Assembly (NCBI RefSeq): GCF_002077945.1
Contig: NZ_LVYD01000051.1
Coordinates: 1 to 64,000 of the forward strand
Origin: Niastella vici
GTDB lineage: Bacteria > Bacteroidota > Bacteroidia > Chitinophagales > Chitinophagaceae
DNA length: 64,000 bases
Direction of reading: 5' to 3'
Under the pieces are notes generated by a model. The model had not been told where the DNA came from. It made no database searches and was given only the letters and a program-made list of their open reading frames with translations. Numbering within the stretch: the stretch's first letter is position 1; each line of letters begins with the position of its first letter. The translations under genes and the position numbers were made by a program. Below are positions 19,340 through 28,520 of the stretch, one piece after another.

Positions 19340-19344
19340 AAAGC

Positions 19345-20226
19345 TCAGGAAAGGATCTCGACCACATGTTTTTTTATGTTCTGGGCCATTTTATTCATTG
19401 GCAGGTCGTTTTCATCGCCGCCGAACGGGTCTTCAATTTCTTCTGCTATCTCTTCAAGACTGGCCAGTACATAGAAAATAAAGGCCACCACCGGAACGGC
19501 CAAATAACCCAGGCTCAACGCAAAGCTGAAGGGCAGCGTCATAACGTAAAAGAAGATAAACTTCTTCAGGAACACACTATACGAATAGGGGATAGGGGTG
19601 TTCTTGATGCGCTCACAGGCGCCACAGATATCAGTGAATGATTGCAGTTCGTTATTGAGGATGATCAGCTGATCGCCTTTTATCTTGCCTTCTGTATACA
19701 ATTTGTTCACCCGTTGTATTATCAGTTTTGCAACCTGGTTGGGCAAATGCTGACTGGTATTGAGCTCACGCAATTCGGGATGTTCCTGCTCATCCAATGC
19801 CAGGCGGGTTGATTCAGCATGCAGGTGGTGCGCTAATACCGAGGCGTACATGGGAATGATCTTTTTAAAGAACGAGCGGTGCGCGGCATCTTCATACCCC
19901 AGCATGCTGTGTAGTTTTATGGCCAGGTTACGGCTGTTATTCACCAGCGAGCCCCATTGTTTACGGCCTTCCCACCAGCGGTCATACGCCGTATTGGTGC
20001 GAAACACCAGCAGCATCGAGATCACGAAGCTGAGCAGGGTATGCATGACGGTTATTTGCTTGATGTGGCTGTTGTCGGGTATTTTGAGAACGTGCAGTTC
20101 CAGAAAGGCAATGACCCAGCAGTAAACGCTGATACCAAAGATAAGCGGGGCCAGCTTGCGCAGGGTATCTGCTTTATGAAAGCGGAAAATAAAAGTGAAC
20201 CAGTCTTTGGGATTATAGGTGATCAT
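19345..20226 (-). CDS. bestrophin family ion channel
   Basis: 293-residue inner-membrane protein of the bacterial bestrophin (UPF0187/YneE) family, pentameric ion channels. Family marks are the N-terminal MITYNPKDWF, the RTNTAYDRWWEGRKQWG stretch after the second helix and the C-terminal LEEIAEEIEDPFGGDENDLP. It is convergent with the M48 gene, only 5 bp between stop codons, so no independent terminator separates them. Confidence 0.94.
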   Translation of the reverse strand: MITYNPKDWFTFIFRFHKADTLRKLAPLIFGISVYCWVIAFLELHVLKIPDNSHIKQITVMHTLLSFVISMLLVFRTNTAYDRWWEGRKQWGSLVNNSRNLAIKLHSMLGYEDAAHRSFFKKIIPMYASVLAHHLHAESTRLALDEQEHPELRELNTSQHLPNQVAKLIIQRVNKLYTEGKIKGDQLIILNNELQSFTDICGACERIKNTPIPYSYSVFLKKFIFFYVMTLPFSFALSLGYLAVPVVAFIFYVLASLEEIAEEIEDPFGGDENDLPMNKMAQNIKKHVVEILS

Positions 20227-20252
20227 AACGATTGTTCAGGACGGCAAGATAA

Positions 20253-20284
20253 GAAAAAAGCCCTGAGGGTTTAATCCTCAGGGC
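20253..20284 (-). terminator. Rho-independent terminator
   Basis: GCCCTGAGG (20260-20268) / CCTCAGGGC (20276-20284) reads on the minus strand as a GC-rich hairpin followed by six T. It terminates the gene at 20312-21637 and lies upstream of the bestrophin start. Confidence 0.9.
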
Positions 20285-20311
20285 CCGGGTATGTTGACTT
20301 AACGTGTAAAC

Positions 20312-21637
20312 TTATTTTGGCTTTGCCCAGGTACTGGCCGGGAAGCTTGGATTAATATCGTAGCTCTCGTACGAAATTGTTTGTGCATGCTTACCTGCCT
20401 GCATGATCTCTGTATAAGGTAACAGAATGTTGCCTGTTTTCTTGAAGTCTGAGTAGGTAAAGGTGGTTGTACCACTCAGCGGATCAGCGATCACCAGCGC
20501 TTCAAGGCGGTTGCTGCGGTTGCTTATGATGTAACCGGCGCGTATACTGTTCACCACTACCATTACCGACGACAGATCATATTGCTGCGTTTGCAGGGTG
20601 GCGGTTGATTTGGCCAGGATATCTGATTTCAATCCCAGCATACCACAAAACAGATAACGTTTCAATTCAGTAACGCGTTGCGCAGAAAGCGGCGCATAGC
20701 CATTGCCATCAAAGCTCCAGCCGCTGTTGCCTTCCATTTGTTCCAGCAAAATGGTGTTGCCCTGCAGTGAAGATTCCAACCGTACTATCTGACGGGTGAA
20801 GTCGGCTTGCATAGTGAGCGTAAGGTTATTGGTGTTCATCACCGCTTTCAAGGTGGTAAGGCCATCCAGCGCTTTACCGCCATGGGCCTGGTTAGCCTGT
20901 TTCATGAGGTTCATGCCAGCTTCCAGTACATCAGCTGCTTTGGCTGCAACAGGATTGTCGGTCCTTACCTGTTTTGCCTGTTCTTCTTCATCGAGGTAAT
21001 AGATATCACCATTTATAACAACCAATGATTTTTTTTCATTGCTGCTGAAGAAGCTATAATTCTGCGTGCGGCCATTGGCGAACTTAAGGCTTAACTGACT
21101 TTGATTAATTGTATAAGAACCATCTTCGCCGCTGTTATTGCTTCCGCCACTTACAGTTGAAAGGGTGGCGGTACGTTTGAATTTGCCATCAGTAAAATAG
21201 AAACCATCCTGTTTACCTGAAGATCTTATATACTTATAAAACCCGGCAGGTACAGCACTGGAAACATTCAGCCTGATAAAAGTAGCTGCGCCCGATTGAC
21301 CGGTTTCGCCGGTAACGCTTAACAGGATTATTTTTTCGGATCCATCGCTCAAAAACCGCATCTTCAGCTGATTGCCGGTAATAGAATAGGTTCCATCCAC
21401 TTTCTTTTGCCAATCGGGCTTATCAAGTCCGCTGCAAAAAGAGGAGTTTGGCCTGAAGTAGAACACGTAATCAGTTCTTACCATTTCGCCGGCATCAGAC
21501 GTTTGGTCATACTCATATGCAGTACCTGCATACACCGCATTGATAGTTTGATTTTGTGCAAAAAGGATCGAACAGGAGAATAGTAAGCATAAAAATAAAA
21601 CGCCAGTACGGATTCTCGCCAAGGTGTTAAGTGTCAT
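20312..21637 (-). CDS. secreted protein of unknown function
   Basis: 441 residues with a signal peptide (hydrophobic 12-25, cleavage after LFAQ). The first half contains two similar modules with the pattern DGTYSITGNQLKMRF / DGSYTINQSQLSLKF, which suggests a duplicated lipocalin-like or beta-sandwich unit. The second half starts with a helical QANQAHGGKALDGL segment and continues as beta-rich sequence reminiscent of the LolA fold; that resemblance is tentative. No catalytic motif is recognised. A strong terminator follows. Confidence 0.75.
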   Translation of the reverse strand: MTLNTLARIRTGVLFLCLLFSCSILFAQNQTINAVYAGTAYEYDQTSDAGEMVRTDYVFYFRPNSSFCSGLDKPDWQKKVDGTYSITGNQLKMRFLSDGSEKIILLSVTGETGQSGAATFIRLNVSSAVPAGFYKYIRSSGKQDGFYFTDGKFKRTATLSTVSGGSNNSGEDGSYTINQSQLSLKFANGRTQNYSFFSSNEKKSLVVINGDIYYLDEEEQAKQVRTDNPVAAKAADVLEAGMNLMKQANQAHGGKALDGLTTLKAVMNTNNLTLTMQADFTRQIVRLESSLQGNTILLEQMEGNSGWSFDGNGYAPLSAQRVTELKRYLFCGMLGLKSDILAKSTATLQTQQYDLSSVMVVVNSIRAGYIISNRSNRLEALVIADPLSGTTTFTYSDFKKTGNILLPYTEIMQAGKHAQTISYESYDINPSFPASTWAKPK

Positions 21638-21671
21638 GATAACGTTTATGTATAAAATTCAAAAAGTCTGC

Positions 21672-21703
21672 CGAAATAATTGATCTTATAAATTCAGTGC
21701 CAA
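21672..21703 (-). promoter_or_regulatory. putative promoter of the secreted protein gene
   Basis: The minus strand has TTGG (21700-21703), 20 bp, then TTATTTCG (21672-21679), an approximate -33/-7 pair 35 bp before the start codon. Confidence 0.4.
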
Positions 21704-22101
21704 TAAGTTTATTAGTGAAATTTATTCAACAGGAGCAAGCAAAAAAGCATATCGTTTTTCTCTATACGATAGAGCATTACAGCGCCACAAGGATAGGTTA
21801 TTTCTTATGAAGAATTGTGGCTGTTTAGGTGTTCAATTCCGGGCGCACAAACGTATGGTCTTTGTCTCAAACAGATGTCCTGTAGTGTCCTGCTCCAGCC
21901 CTTCAGGTCATGCGGCGCCGCATCCAAAAACGTGTGCCCAATTCTATTATTGTGTTGTATTTCATTTTGTTACATATCCGGGACGAATGGTGATAAATGA
22001 ATTGAAATGAGACAGATAGGAGGGTTATTACCTGGGGAATAGTCAAATTGGCGTGGGGTGATAATAGTCATTAGTCGGTTATGACAGGTAGCAAAAAGCA
22101 A
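21704..22101. other. gene-free stretch
   Basis: Only short unconvincing frames are present. There is no RNA-gene or repeat signature apart from the terminator at its right end. Confidence 0.5.
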
Positions 22102-22131
22102 AATGCCACCCCGGTTTACCGGAATGGCATT
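22102..22131 (-). terminator. Rho-independent terminator
   Basis: AATGCCA (22102-22108) / TGGCATT (22125-22131) with an inner CGG/CCG pair. On the minus strand it is followed by TTTTGCTTTTTG. It lies 28 bp downstream of the membrane protein gene at 22159-22620. Confidence 0.75.
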
Positions 22132-22158
22132 GAAATATGATTAAAAATGTATATGCTA

Positions 22159-22620
22159 TTATAAGCCAGGGAACAGCGGGCGGCCAAACCGGGAAGGCCA
22201 GGGAATAGCAGCCAGTATAAGAATTAATGCAACAACAAAGAACCAGAATGCTTTTTTGTATTTAACAGCATCGGGAATTGATTTCTTTGCCTGTCCTCTG
22301 CCAATGGTGATAAACACAATGGCAATGATCATCATTAAAGGATGTTCCATGTAAAAGAACCGGTACGTTGCATCTTTCATTACGCTGGTACCGGCAGGTG
22401 GCGGATTGGTAAATATACCCATGCGGCCAAAGAGTAACAGTATAAGACCGATCAGCAAAGTGGTATGCGCCGAGATCATGGTGAACAACCATAATTTTTT
22501 GTCGCCTGCCGTTAATGCTTTTTTACCGCCAAGACCGGAAAGACCTTTTAAAATGGAAGCTAATAACAGCACCAACAGTATCCACCGGAGATAGCTATGT
22601 AGTACAACTAAAAAATTCAT
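22159..22620 (-). CDS. four-helix membrane protein, cytochrome b-like
   Basis: 153 residues with four membrane segments. The ATG at 22620 (MNFLVVLHSYLRW) is preferred over the upstream frame to 22668 because it matches the usual N-terminus of this Bacteroidota family, often labelled cytochrome B. Possible ligands are the histidines in HSYLRW, SAHTTLL and EHPLMM, one in each of three helices. Heme binding is unproven. The protein ends in the conserved PWPSRFGRPLF. Confidence 0.75.
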   Translation of the reverse strand: MNFLVVLHSYLRWILLVLLLASILKGLSGLGGKKALTAGDKKLWLFTMISAHTTLLIGLILLLFGRMGIFTNPPPAGTSVMKDATYRFFYMEHPLMMIIAIVFITIGRGQAKKSIPDAVKYKKAFWFFVVALILILAAIPWPSRFGRPLFPGL

Positions 22621-22715
22621 ATTGGGGAGATTTGGCGCAAAGCTAATGGTGCAGAAGGGAAATCTCAAATTTGATTCCTGATCATCGGGTAACTGCTTTC
22701 AACTGTTGACCGGCA

Positions 22716-23825
22716 TCATTCTTCGACCCAATCGGCAATAAAGATGTTGGTATCATGCGTTCCGCCATTGTTGCGGTTGCTGCAAAAAACGATCTTTTTT
22801 CCATTGGGGCTGAACATGGGAAAGGCATCAAACCCTTTGTCGCGGCTGATCTTCTGCAGCCCGCTGCCATCAGGCTGCATAATATATAAATTGAACGGAA
22901 AGCCCCGTTTGTATTCATGGTTCGACGCAAAAATGATACGTTTGCTATCGGGCAAAAAGGCCGGCGCCCAGTTGGCTTGTCCCAGGTGCGTTACCTGTTG
23001 TGCATTGCTGCCATCTGCATCGGCAATGAAAACTTCCATTTGTGTAGGCGCTACCAGGTTCTCGGCCAGCAGCTCTTTATACGATTGCAATGCTTCGGGT
23101 GTTTGCGGACGTGAAGCACGCCAGATGATCTTTTTTCCATCGGGACTGAACCAGGCGCCCCCATCATATCCGGGTGTATTGGTGATCCGCTTTTCTTTAC
23201 CGGTTTGCAGGTTCATCAGGTACAGATCGATATCGCCATCCTTAACGCTTGTATAGATCATCTTTTTGCCATCGGGCGACAGGGTGGCCTCGGCATCATA
23301 TCCCTTGCTGTGCGTGAGTTGTTTAACGATCTTTCCATTGAGATCGGCCATAAAAATATCATAGCTGCTGTACAAAGGCCAAATGTATTTATTACCGTAT
23401 TTAGAGCGGTCGGGTAATGGCGGGCAACTATCGCCACCCAGGTGTGTGGAGGCGTAAATAACGTGTTTGCCATCCTTTGTAAAAAAGCCACAGGTGGTTC
23501 TTCCTTTACCGGTGCTAACCATTTTGTATTGAAAGGGAGCGCCGGGCGCGGGTATCTTTCCAACAAAGATCTGATCGCATGGCAGGCCATCTTTCGCACT
23601 GGTGCGTTGAAACACGAGCCATTGACCATCGAAGCTGAAATAGGCTTCGGCATTATCACCCCCAAACGTTAATTGTTGCAGGTTCCGGAAATGTTTTTCT
23701 TCAGGATATTGTAATGTGTCGGCCGGTAGCGAAGACGCAACTGGTGACAATGGTTTATATTTAAACGCAGTAATGACAATACCTGCCAGCAGCGGGAACA
23801 GCAACCATATTTTCATAAATAACAT
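22716..23825 (-). CDS. TolB/PD40-like beta-propeller protein
   Basis: 369 residues with an N-terminal hydrophobic signal or anchor followed by repeated PD40/WD40-like blades: YFSFDGQWLVF, FFTKDGKHVIYAS, TLSPDGKKMIYTS, WFSPDGKKIIWRAS, AFLPDSKRIIFAS and MFSPNGKKIVFCS, six visible copies. Such periplasmic propellers bind proteins or peptides and often have no enzymatic activity. A second ATG at 23816 is an alternative start. No operon partner is certain; the four-helix protein lies 95 bp downstream. Confidence 0.88.
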   Translation of the reverse strand: MLFMKIWLLFPLLAGIVITAFKYKPLSPVASSLPADTLQYPEEKHFRNLQQLTFGGDNAEAYFSFDGQWLVFQRTSAKDGLPCDQIFVGKIPAPGAPFQYKMVSTGKGRTTCGFFTKDGKHVIYASTHLGGDSCPPLPDRSKYGNKYIWPLYSSYDIFMADLNGKIVKQLTHSKGYDAEATLSPDGKKMIYTSVKDGDIDLYLMNLQTGKEKRITNTPGYDGGAWFSPDGKKIIWRASRPQTPEALQSYKELLAENLVAPTQMEVFIADADGSNAQQVTHLGQANWAPAFLPDSKRIIFASNHEYKRGFPFNLYIMQPDGSGLQKISRDKGFDAFPMFSPNGKKIVFCSNRNNGGTHDTNIFIADWVEE

Positions 23826-23942
23826 ATTTTACAAGCGCGCAATACCTTGTTTTATAGGTAATGCACGGTATAAAAATGAAGATAATTTTGTTAAATAGTT
23901 TGCATGTCAGAATATTGTCATAAGTACTTTATAAAAATCGGT

Positions 23943-23950
23943 TAGTTTTG
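23943..23950 (+). promoter_or_regulatory. -7 element for the TPR lipoprotein gene
   Basis: TAGTTTTG is an exact TAnnTTTG match. Transcription from it would start near 23957, which favours the ATG at 23994 over the one at 23964. A -33 element is not obvious. Confidence 0.5.
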
Positions 23951-23993
23951 CCGGAGTTCGGCCATGGATTTGAAAAAAACATATATAACGCAG

Positions 23994-25007
23994 ATGAAAA
24001 GATGGTTCTCTTTACAGTCTTTATTATTGGTAGGTTTACTCTGTTGGTTAGGTAGTTGTCATTCCCGTACCAATGAAAAGGAATCGGCCGAAAAAATATT
24101 GAGCTCGCCACCTTATGCGGGTTTAACTGATAGCATCAGGCAATTCCCCAAAAATCAGGACCTGTATATGCAACGAGCCGTGTTGTTGTCGCAGAACGAC
24201 AAACATGAGCTGGCTATGCTGGATTATAAAAAAGCCTGGGAACTAAAGCCTGAACAATATATTGCCACGCAATATGTATCGAATTTGATGCTGGTGAATA
24301 AGCCTGATGAAGCAGTGAAGTTATTGAAAGAAAGCATTGCCAAATGGCCCGAAAATCCCAATCTGCATCGGCGCCTCAGTGAGATCTATGCACAACTGGG
24401 CGATCCCCAAAAAGCCATAGACCAATACGATGAATGGGCGCAACAGGATTCGCTCAACTTTGAAGTATGGTATGAAAAAGGTGTGTTGCTGGCCAAGTTA
24501 AAAGACACCCCCGCTGCCATTCAGTCGCTGGAAAGATCTTACAAAGTACAGCCCATCAACTATAACGGACTGGCACTGGCCAGTTTGTATGCCGCTACCC
24601 TCAATCCCAAAGTGATCACTCTTTGTGATGAATTGATAAAGAAGGACACTACGGGTATTATCAACGACGTGTTGTATTTGAAAGGAAGTTTTTATTCTGA
24701 TACAAAACAATACGACAAGGCCATGGAGATGTTTAACCAATGTATCAGCCACGACTGGAAATTTACCGATGCGTACATTGAAAAAGGAATTGTTTTGTAC
24801 GATCTGAAAAAAACTGACAGCGCTTTAAAGGTTTTCACAATGGCGGCTACCGTTTCCAATACCAATGCCGATGCCTGGTACTGGATGGCCCGTTGTTATG
24901 AAGTGCAGGGTAAGAAGGAACTTGCCCAGGTGAATTACGAACGTGCCCTTGCCCTTGATAAAAACTTTCAGGAAGCACGGGAAGGGTTAAAGCGATTAAA
25001 GAAATAA
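23994..25007 (+). CDS. tetratricopeptide repeat lipoprotein
   Basis: 337 residues from the chosen start; the frame is open to an ATG at 23964, but that would leave almost no leader after the -7 element. The signal sequence ends in the lipobox WLGSC. The rest is a run of about seven TPR units (for example NPNLHRRLSEIYAQLGDPQK, ADAWYWMARCYEVQGKKELA) ending LALDKNFQEAREGLKRLKK. It is probably an outer- or inner-membrane-anchored periplasmic scaffold. rpe lies 79 bp downstream, after a long inverted repeat. Confidence 0.9.
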   Translation: MKRWFSLQSLLLVGLLCWLGSCHSRTNEKESAEKILSSPPYAGLTDSIRQFPKNQDLYMQRAVLLSQNDKHELAMLDYKKAWELKPEQYIATQYVSNLMLVNKPDEAVKLLKESIAKWPENPNLHRRLSEIYAQLGDPQKAIDQYDEWAQQDSLNFEVWYEKGVLLAKLKDTPAAIQSLERSYKVQPINYNGLALASLYAATLNPKVITLCDELIKKDTTGIINDVLYLKGSFYSDTKQYDKAMEMFNQCISHDWKFTDAYIEKGIVLYDLKKTDSALKVFTMAATVSNTNADAWYWMARCYEVQGKKELAQVNYERALALDKNFQEAREGLKRLKK

Positions 25008-25018
25008 ATTAATAACCT

Positions 25019-25073
25019 GCCTGCCGGCCCTGCTTCGCCGAAGTTTCGCGAATGCGCAGTAAGGCCGGCAGGC
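25019..25073. repeat. long GC-rich inverted repeat
   Basis: Perfect 11-bp arms GCCTGCCGGCC (25019-25029) and GGCCGGCAGGC (25063-25073) flank a loop with the further small palindrome TTCGCGAA. There is no T run, so it is not a standard terminator. It resembles a REP-like element and lies 13 bp before rpe. Confidence 0.75.
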
Positions 25074-25086
25074 TTATCAACCTGCC

Positions 25087-25737
25087 ATGGCAATAGTAGC
25101 ACCATCATTTTTATCGGCAAACTTTCTTAACCTCGAAGCAGATTGCAAAATGGTGAATGAAAGCGGGGCCGACTGGTTTCATTTAGATGTAATGGACGGA
25201 CGGTTCGTTCCCAATATTACATTTGGCCCTATGATCATCGAATTCATTCGCAAAACCACTACCAAAGTTTGTGATGTGCACCTGATGATCGTGGAGCCGG
25301 AAAAATATGTAGAAGATTTTAAAAAAGCCGGCGCCGATATCCTGACCGTGCACCAGGAAGCCTGTACCCATTTACACCGGAATATTGAGCAGATAAAATC
25401 ACTGGGCATGCAGGCCGGTGTGGCGTTGAACCCCCATACGCCGGTAGAAGCGCTGAAAGAAGTATTGCACGATATTGATGTGGTGTTGATCATGAGCGTA
25501 AATCCGGGTTTTGGCGGACAGAAATTCATTCCCAATACGCTGAAGAAGATCAGTACCCTGCGCCGGATGATCGATGAAAAAGGATTGGCTACCAAAATAG
25601 AGATCGATGGCGGCGTAACCCTGCAAAATGCCCCCGACATTATAAACGCCGGGGCGCATGTACTGGTAGCAGGAAATACCGTATTCCGTTCAAAAGATCC
25701 CAAAGACACCATTGCACAGTTGAAGAAAATAACCTGA
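25087..25737 (+). CDS. rpe: ribulose-phosphate 3-epimerase
   Basis: Interconverts ribulose-5-phosphate and xylulose-5-phosphate in the pentose phosphate pathway. 216 residues, full length TIM barrel. Family motifs include HLDVMDGRFVPNITFG (metal-binding His and catalytic Asp), DVHLMI, MSVNPGFGGQKFI and EIDGGV with the second catalytic Asp. A methyltransferase gene follows after 6 bp. Confidence 0.97.
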   Translation: MAIVAPSFLSANFLNLEADCKMVNESGADWFHLDVMDGRFVPNITFGPMIIEFIRKTTTKVCDVHLMIVEPEKYVEDFKKAGADILTVHQEACTHLHRNIEQIKSLGMQAGVALNPHTPVEALKEVLHDIDVVLIMSVNPGFGGQKFIPNTLKKISTLRRMIDEKGLATKIEIDGGVTLQNAPDIINAGAHVLVAGNTVFRSKDPKDTIAQLKKIT

Positions 25738-25743
25738 TCCCAT

Positions 25744-26490
25744 ATGGCAAAAGATCTTTTCAGCAACCAGGCCTCGCTCTATGCGCAATACCGCCCCGGT
25801 TATCCGCATGAGTTGTATGAATATATTCTGCAACAGGTGACCAACAGGCAACTGGCCTGGGATTGCGCCACCGGGAATGGACAGGCCGCTGTTGAGCTGG
25901 CGAACTATTTTGAGCAGGTGATGGCAACCGATATCAGCGAAAAACAGTTGCAGCAGGCCCAGCCGCATGAAAAGATCACTTACCTGGTAAGTACGGCCGA
26001 ACAAACTCCGTTCAACGACAACAGCTTTGATTGCATTACCGTAGCCCAGGCTTATCACTGGTTCCGGTTCGGGGCATTTGAAAAAGAAGTGCAGCGCATT
26101 GCCCGGCCGGGCGCCATTGTAGCCATTTGGGGATACAGCCTGGTGGTGTGTGAAGATGAAGCGATGAATGCCCTTATCAATACATTCTACCGCGAAACCG
26201 TAGGGCCGTATTGGGATAAAGAAAGAAAATATGTCGACGATCATTATACCACGGTTCCCTTCCCTTACGAACCCTTACCCTCAAAAGATTTTAAGATACA
26301 GGTGCAATATAACCGGCAGCAATTTATAGGGTATTTAAATACCTGGTCGAGCGTACAGCATTTTATAAAAGCGCATCAGTACAATCCCGTTGATGAACTT
26401 ACGGCCGCCATAGAACAGGTGTGGCCCGGGGATAGTTTTAAGTCATTTTATTTTCCATTGTTTTTAAAGTTGGGCAGGGTAATGAAGTAG
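25744..26490 (+). CDS. class I SAM-dependent methyltransferase
   Basis: 248 residues of the Methyltransf_11-type fold. The N-terminus FSNQASLYAQYRPGYP is typical of a subfamily of small-molecule methyltransferases. SAM motif I is WDCATGNGQAA (about 39-49), followed by ATDISEKQL (motif II) and FDCITVAQAYHWF (motif IV region). The substrate is unknown. It is 6 bp after rpe and probably co-transcribed. Confidence 0.92.
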   Translation: MAKDLFSNQASLYAQYRPGYPHELYEYILQQVTNRQLAWDCATGNGQAAVELANYFEQVMATDISEKQLQQAQPHEKITYLVSTAEQTPFNDNSFDCITVAQAYHWFRFGAFEKEVQRIARPGAIVAIWGYSLVVCEDEAMNALINTFYRETVGPYWDKERKYVDDHYTTVPFPYEPLPSKDFKIQVQYNRQQFIGYLNTWSSVQHFIKAHQYNPVDELTAAIEQVWPGDSFKSFYFPLFLKLGRVMK

Positions 26491-26606
26491 GAGGTAAGAT
26501 GTAGGAAGTAAGAAGAATCCTAATTTCTTAACTCATAAGTAAATTCGTATTTTCTTTACCGACAACTGAAAAATTCGTAAACTTCTTACTTCATACTTCC
26601 TACTTC
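26484..26606. repeat. imperfect palindrome of repeated words
   Basis: The left arm (26484-26515: GAAGTAGGAGGTAAGAT..., AGGAAGTAAGAAG) and the right arm (26582-26606: CTTCTTACTTC, ATACTTCCTACTTC) are reverse complements with a few changes, and each arm is itself a repeat of the word GAAGTA. It overlaps the end of the methyltransferase gene and precedes an oxidoreductase gene. Confidence 0.7.
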
Positions 26607-26650
26607 GGAATTAAAGAAGCAGGAAGTAACAATTAAACAAGGTGTATCAT

Positions 26651-27733
26651 ATGAACAAACTCAGATCAGCAATAATAGGTTGTGGCAAAATGGCGCAGGT
26701 GCATGCGCAGGCTTTGAAAAATATTGAGGAAGCAGAACTGGTGGCGGTACAAAGCCGCAATCAGGAAAAAGCAGCCGCCACGGCGGCCCGTTTTGGCGCA
26801 AAGGCTTATACAGATATTGCTGAAATGATACAACAGGAGCAGGTGCAGGTGGTGGTTATATGTACGCCGCACCCGGCCCACCGCGAGGCTGCTGTGATTG
26901 CCATGCAGCACGGCGCGCATGTACTTACAGAAAAACCACTGGCCGTTAGCCTCGAAGATTGTGATGCCATGATGCAGACTGCTGCCGCCTGCAATAGAAA
27001 ACTGGGAATGGTTAGTCAGCGCCGCTTCCTGGCGCCCTGCCGGCGTATACGGCAGGCTATTGATGCGGGTAAGCTGGGTACGCCTATGCTGGGTTCGGTG
27101 GTGATGTATGGCTGGCGCGATGAAAAATATTATAGCAGCGATCCCTGGCGCGGCAGTTGGGAGCAGGAGGGTGGTGGGGTGCTGGTGAACCAGGCGCCGC
27201 ATCAGTTAGACCTGCTGTTGTGGTATATGGGCAGTGAAATGGAAGAACTATACGGGGTATGGCAAAACATCAACCATCCTTATATTGAAGTGGAAGATAC
27301 CGCCGTTGCCATTATCCGGTTTAAAAATGGCGCAGTGGGAAATATTGTGGTAAGCAATGCCCAAAAGCCTGGCATTTATGGCAAAGTGCATATACATGGT
27401 AGCAATGGTGCATCGGCCGGCGTGCAAACCGATGGCGGTTCTATGTTCCTGCCCGGGCAGTCAACAATGCTTGAAGCGCCGGTAAACGATATCTGGACGG
27501 TCCCCGGCGATGAACAACAATTGAAAACATGGCAGTCAGCAGATACTGCTGAATTTAATTCAGGCAATCCCGTTGAATATTACATTCGCCAGCAGATCAG
27601 GGACTTCCTGTTAGCTGTAGCCGAAAAAAGGGAGCCATTGGTTACGGCCGCCGAGGGCCGAAAAACAGTAGAGTTGTTCACTGCCCTGTATCGTTGTATG
27701 AAAACCAAACAACCCGTTCGCTGGCCGTTGTAA
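26651..27733 (+). CDS. Gfo/Idh/MocA family oxidoreductase
   Basis: 360 residues. The ATG at 26651 is preferred to an in-frame GTG at 26642. The N-terminal Rossmann fold has AIIGCGKMAQVHAQAL for NAD(P) binding, then VVICTPHPAHREAA and the catalytic-lysine motif TEKPLAVS (EKP). The C-terminal domain includes GGGVLVNQAPHQLDLLLWYMG, with the His/Asp pair of the family. The substrate is probably a sugar or inositol derivative but cannot be specified. A nested terminator-like structure follows. Confidence 0.94.
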   Translation: MNKLRSAIIGCGKMAQVHAQALKNIEEAELVAVQSRNQEKAAATAARFGAKAYTDIAEMIQQEQVQVVVICTPHPAHREAAVIAMQHGAHVLTEKPLAVSLEDCDAMMQTAAACNRKLGMVSQRRFLAPCRRIRQAIDAGKLGTPMLGSVVMYGWRDEKYYSSDPWRGSWEQEGGGVLVNQAPHQLDLLLWYMGSEMEELYGVWQNINHPYIEVEDTAVAIIRFKNGAVGNIVVSNAQKPGIYGKVHIHGSNGASAGVQTDGGSMFLPGQSTMLEAPVNDIWTVPGDEQQLKTWQSADTAEFNSGNPVEYYIRQQIRDFLLAVAEKREPLVTAAEGRKTVELFTALYRCMKTKQPVRWPL

Positions 27734-27773
27734 AGACAGTGTAGCGTTTGTTCCCGTGAAAAAAAATCTACAG

Positions 27774-27837
27774 AAAAGCTGTTTTATAGATGCCACTCCC
27801 CGGTGGCATTTTTTGTATATATAAAAAAAACAGCTTT
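27774..27837 (+). terminator. terminator inside a larger inverted repeat
   Basis: Inner stem ATGCCAC (27790-27796) / GTGGCAT (27803-27809) is followed by six T. It is enclosed by a second perfect pair, AAAGCTGTTTT (27774-27784) and AAAACAGCTTT (27827-27837). It ends the oxidoreductase transcript; the outer pair ends 4 bp before the next start codon. Confidence 0.8.
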
Positions 27838-27840
27838 ATT

Positions 27841-28428
27841 ATGGCAACATCAAACGGAAAGTCAAAGAAAGCACAACAAAAGGAAGCAGATAAAGATCTC
27901 GCCAAAACATATAATCAGTTCAAGGAATTTGAAGGGCAGCAATATACGGGCATGAAGATTGGGCGCAGTCATAAATGGTATTACGACAAAGGCGAATGGA
28001 AGGAAACAAAAGCAACGCCCGACCTGTGGACTATCAGTTATGGTGTAACCAAACGCCGGGCAGGCAAGGCGCCCGAAGGATCGGGCGTACCGGTGGGAAC
28101 AGAATATCACTGGTATATAGCAGCCCATCAGCATGTACGCAAGCTGAATGCGAATGATTATACTACTTCAATGACGGGGCTTAAATTCAAGCTTGCGCAT
28201 AAAAGAGCCGATAAAGACAAATGGAACATCAGCGATAAAGCACAGCGCAAACGCCTCATCAATTTTCTGAAAGATATAATAGTGCAATTGGAAAAAGCAC
28301 CGGAAAATCTTAATCAACCACCCGATACCAAAGCGGTTCCCATACCCAAAAAAGCACCGGCCAAACGTACGGCGGTAAAAACCAGGAAGAAAGTTGCCGG
28401 TAAAAGGAAGACCGCGCCAAATGCATAA
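27841..28428 (+). CDS. conserved hypothetical protein with basic Ala/Lys/Pro tail
   Basis: 195 residues. The frame extends upstream to an ATG at 27790, but that lies in the terminator, so the ATG at 27841 (MATSNGKSKKAQQ) is used. The central part (about 25-130, KIGRSHKWYYDKGEWKET... VPVGTEYHWYIAAHQHVRKL) is globular with many aromatic residues. The C-terminal 40 residues (KKAPAKRTAVKTRKKVAGK) resemble the tail of histone H1-like or HU-type proteins and could bind nucleic acid. I do not recognise the domain. Confidence 0.8.
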   Translation: MATSNGKSKKAQQKEADKDLAKTYNQFKEFEGQQYTGMKIGRSHKWYYDKGEWKETKATPDLWTISYGVTKRRAGKAPEGSGVPVGTEYHWYIAAHQHVRKLNANDYTTSMTGLKFKLAHKRADKDKWNISDKAQRKRLINFLKDIIVQLEKAPENLNQPPDTKAVPIPKKAPAKRTAVKTRKKVAGKRKTAPNA

Positions 28429-28520
28429 AGCATGCTAAGCGCCTGAGTAAATAATTCCTCAGCGACTGATCAATTAATTTTCAATGGGTAACAGCGCAAT
28501 TTTCATGGCAATGCTTTTGC

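Noticed and set aside
21807-22010. 67-codon plus-strand frame
   Set aside because: It overlaps another frame of similar length, has no promoter or domain, and its Cys/His-rich composition is unlike the neighbouring proteins.
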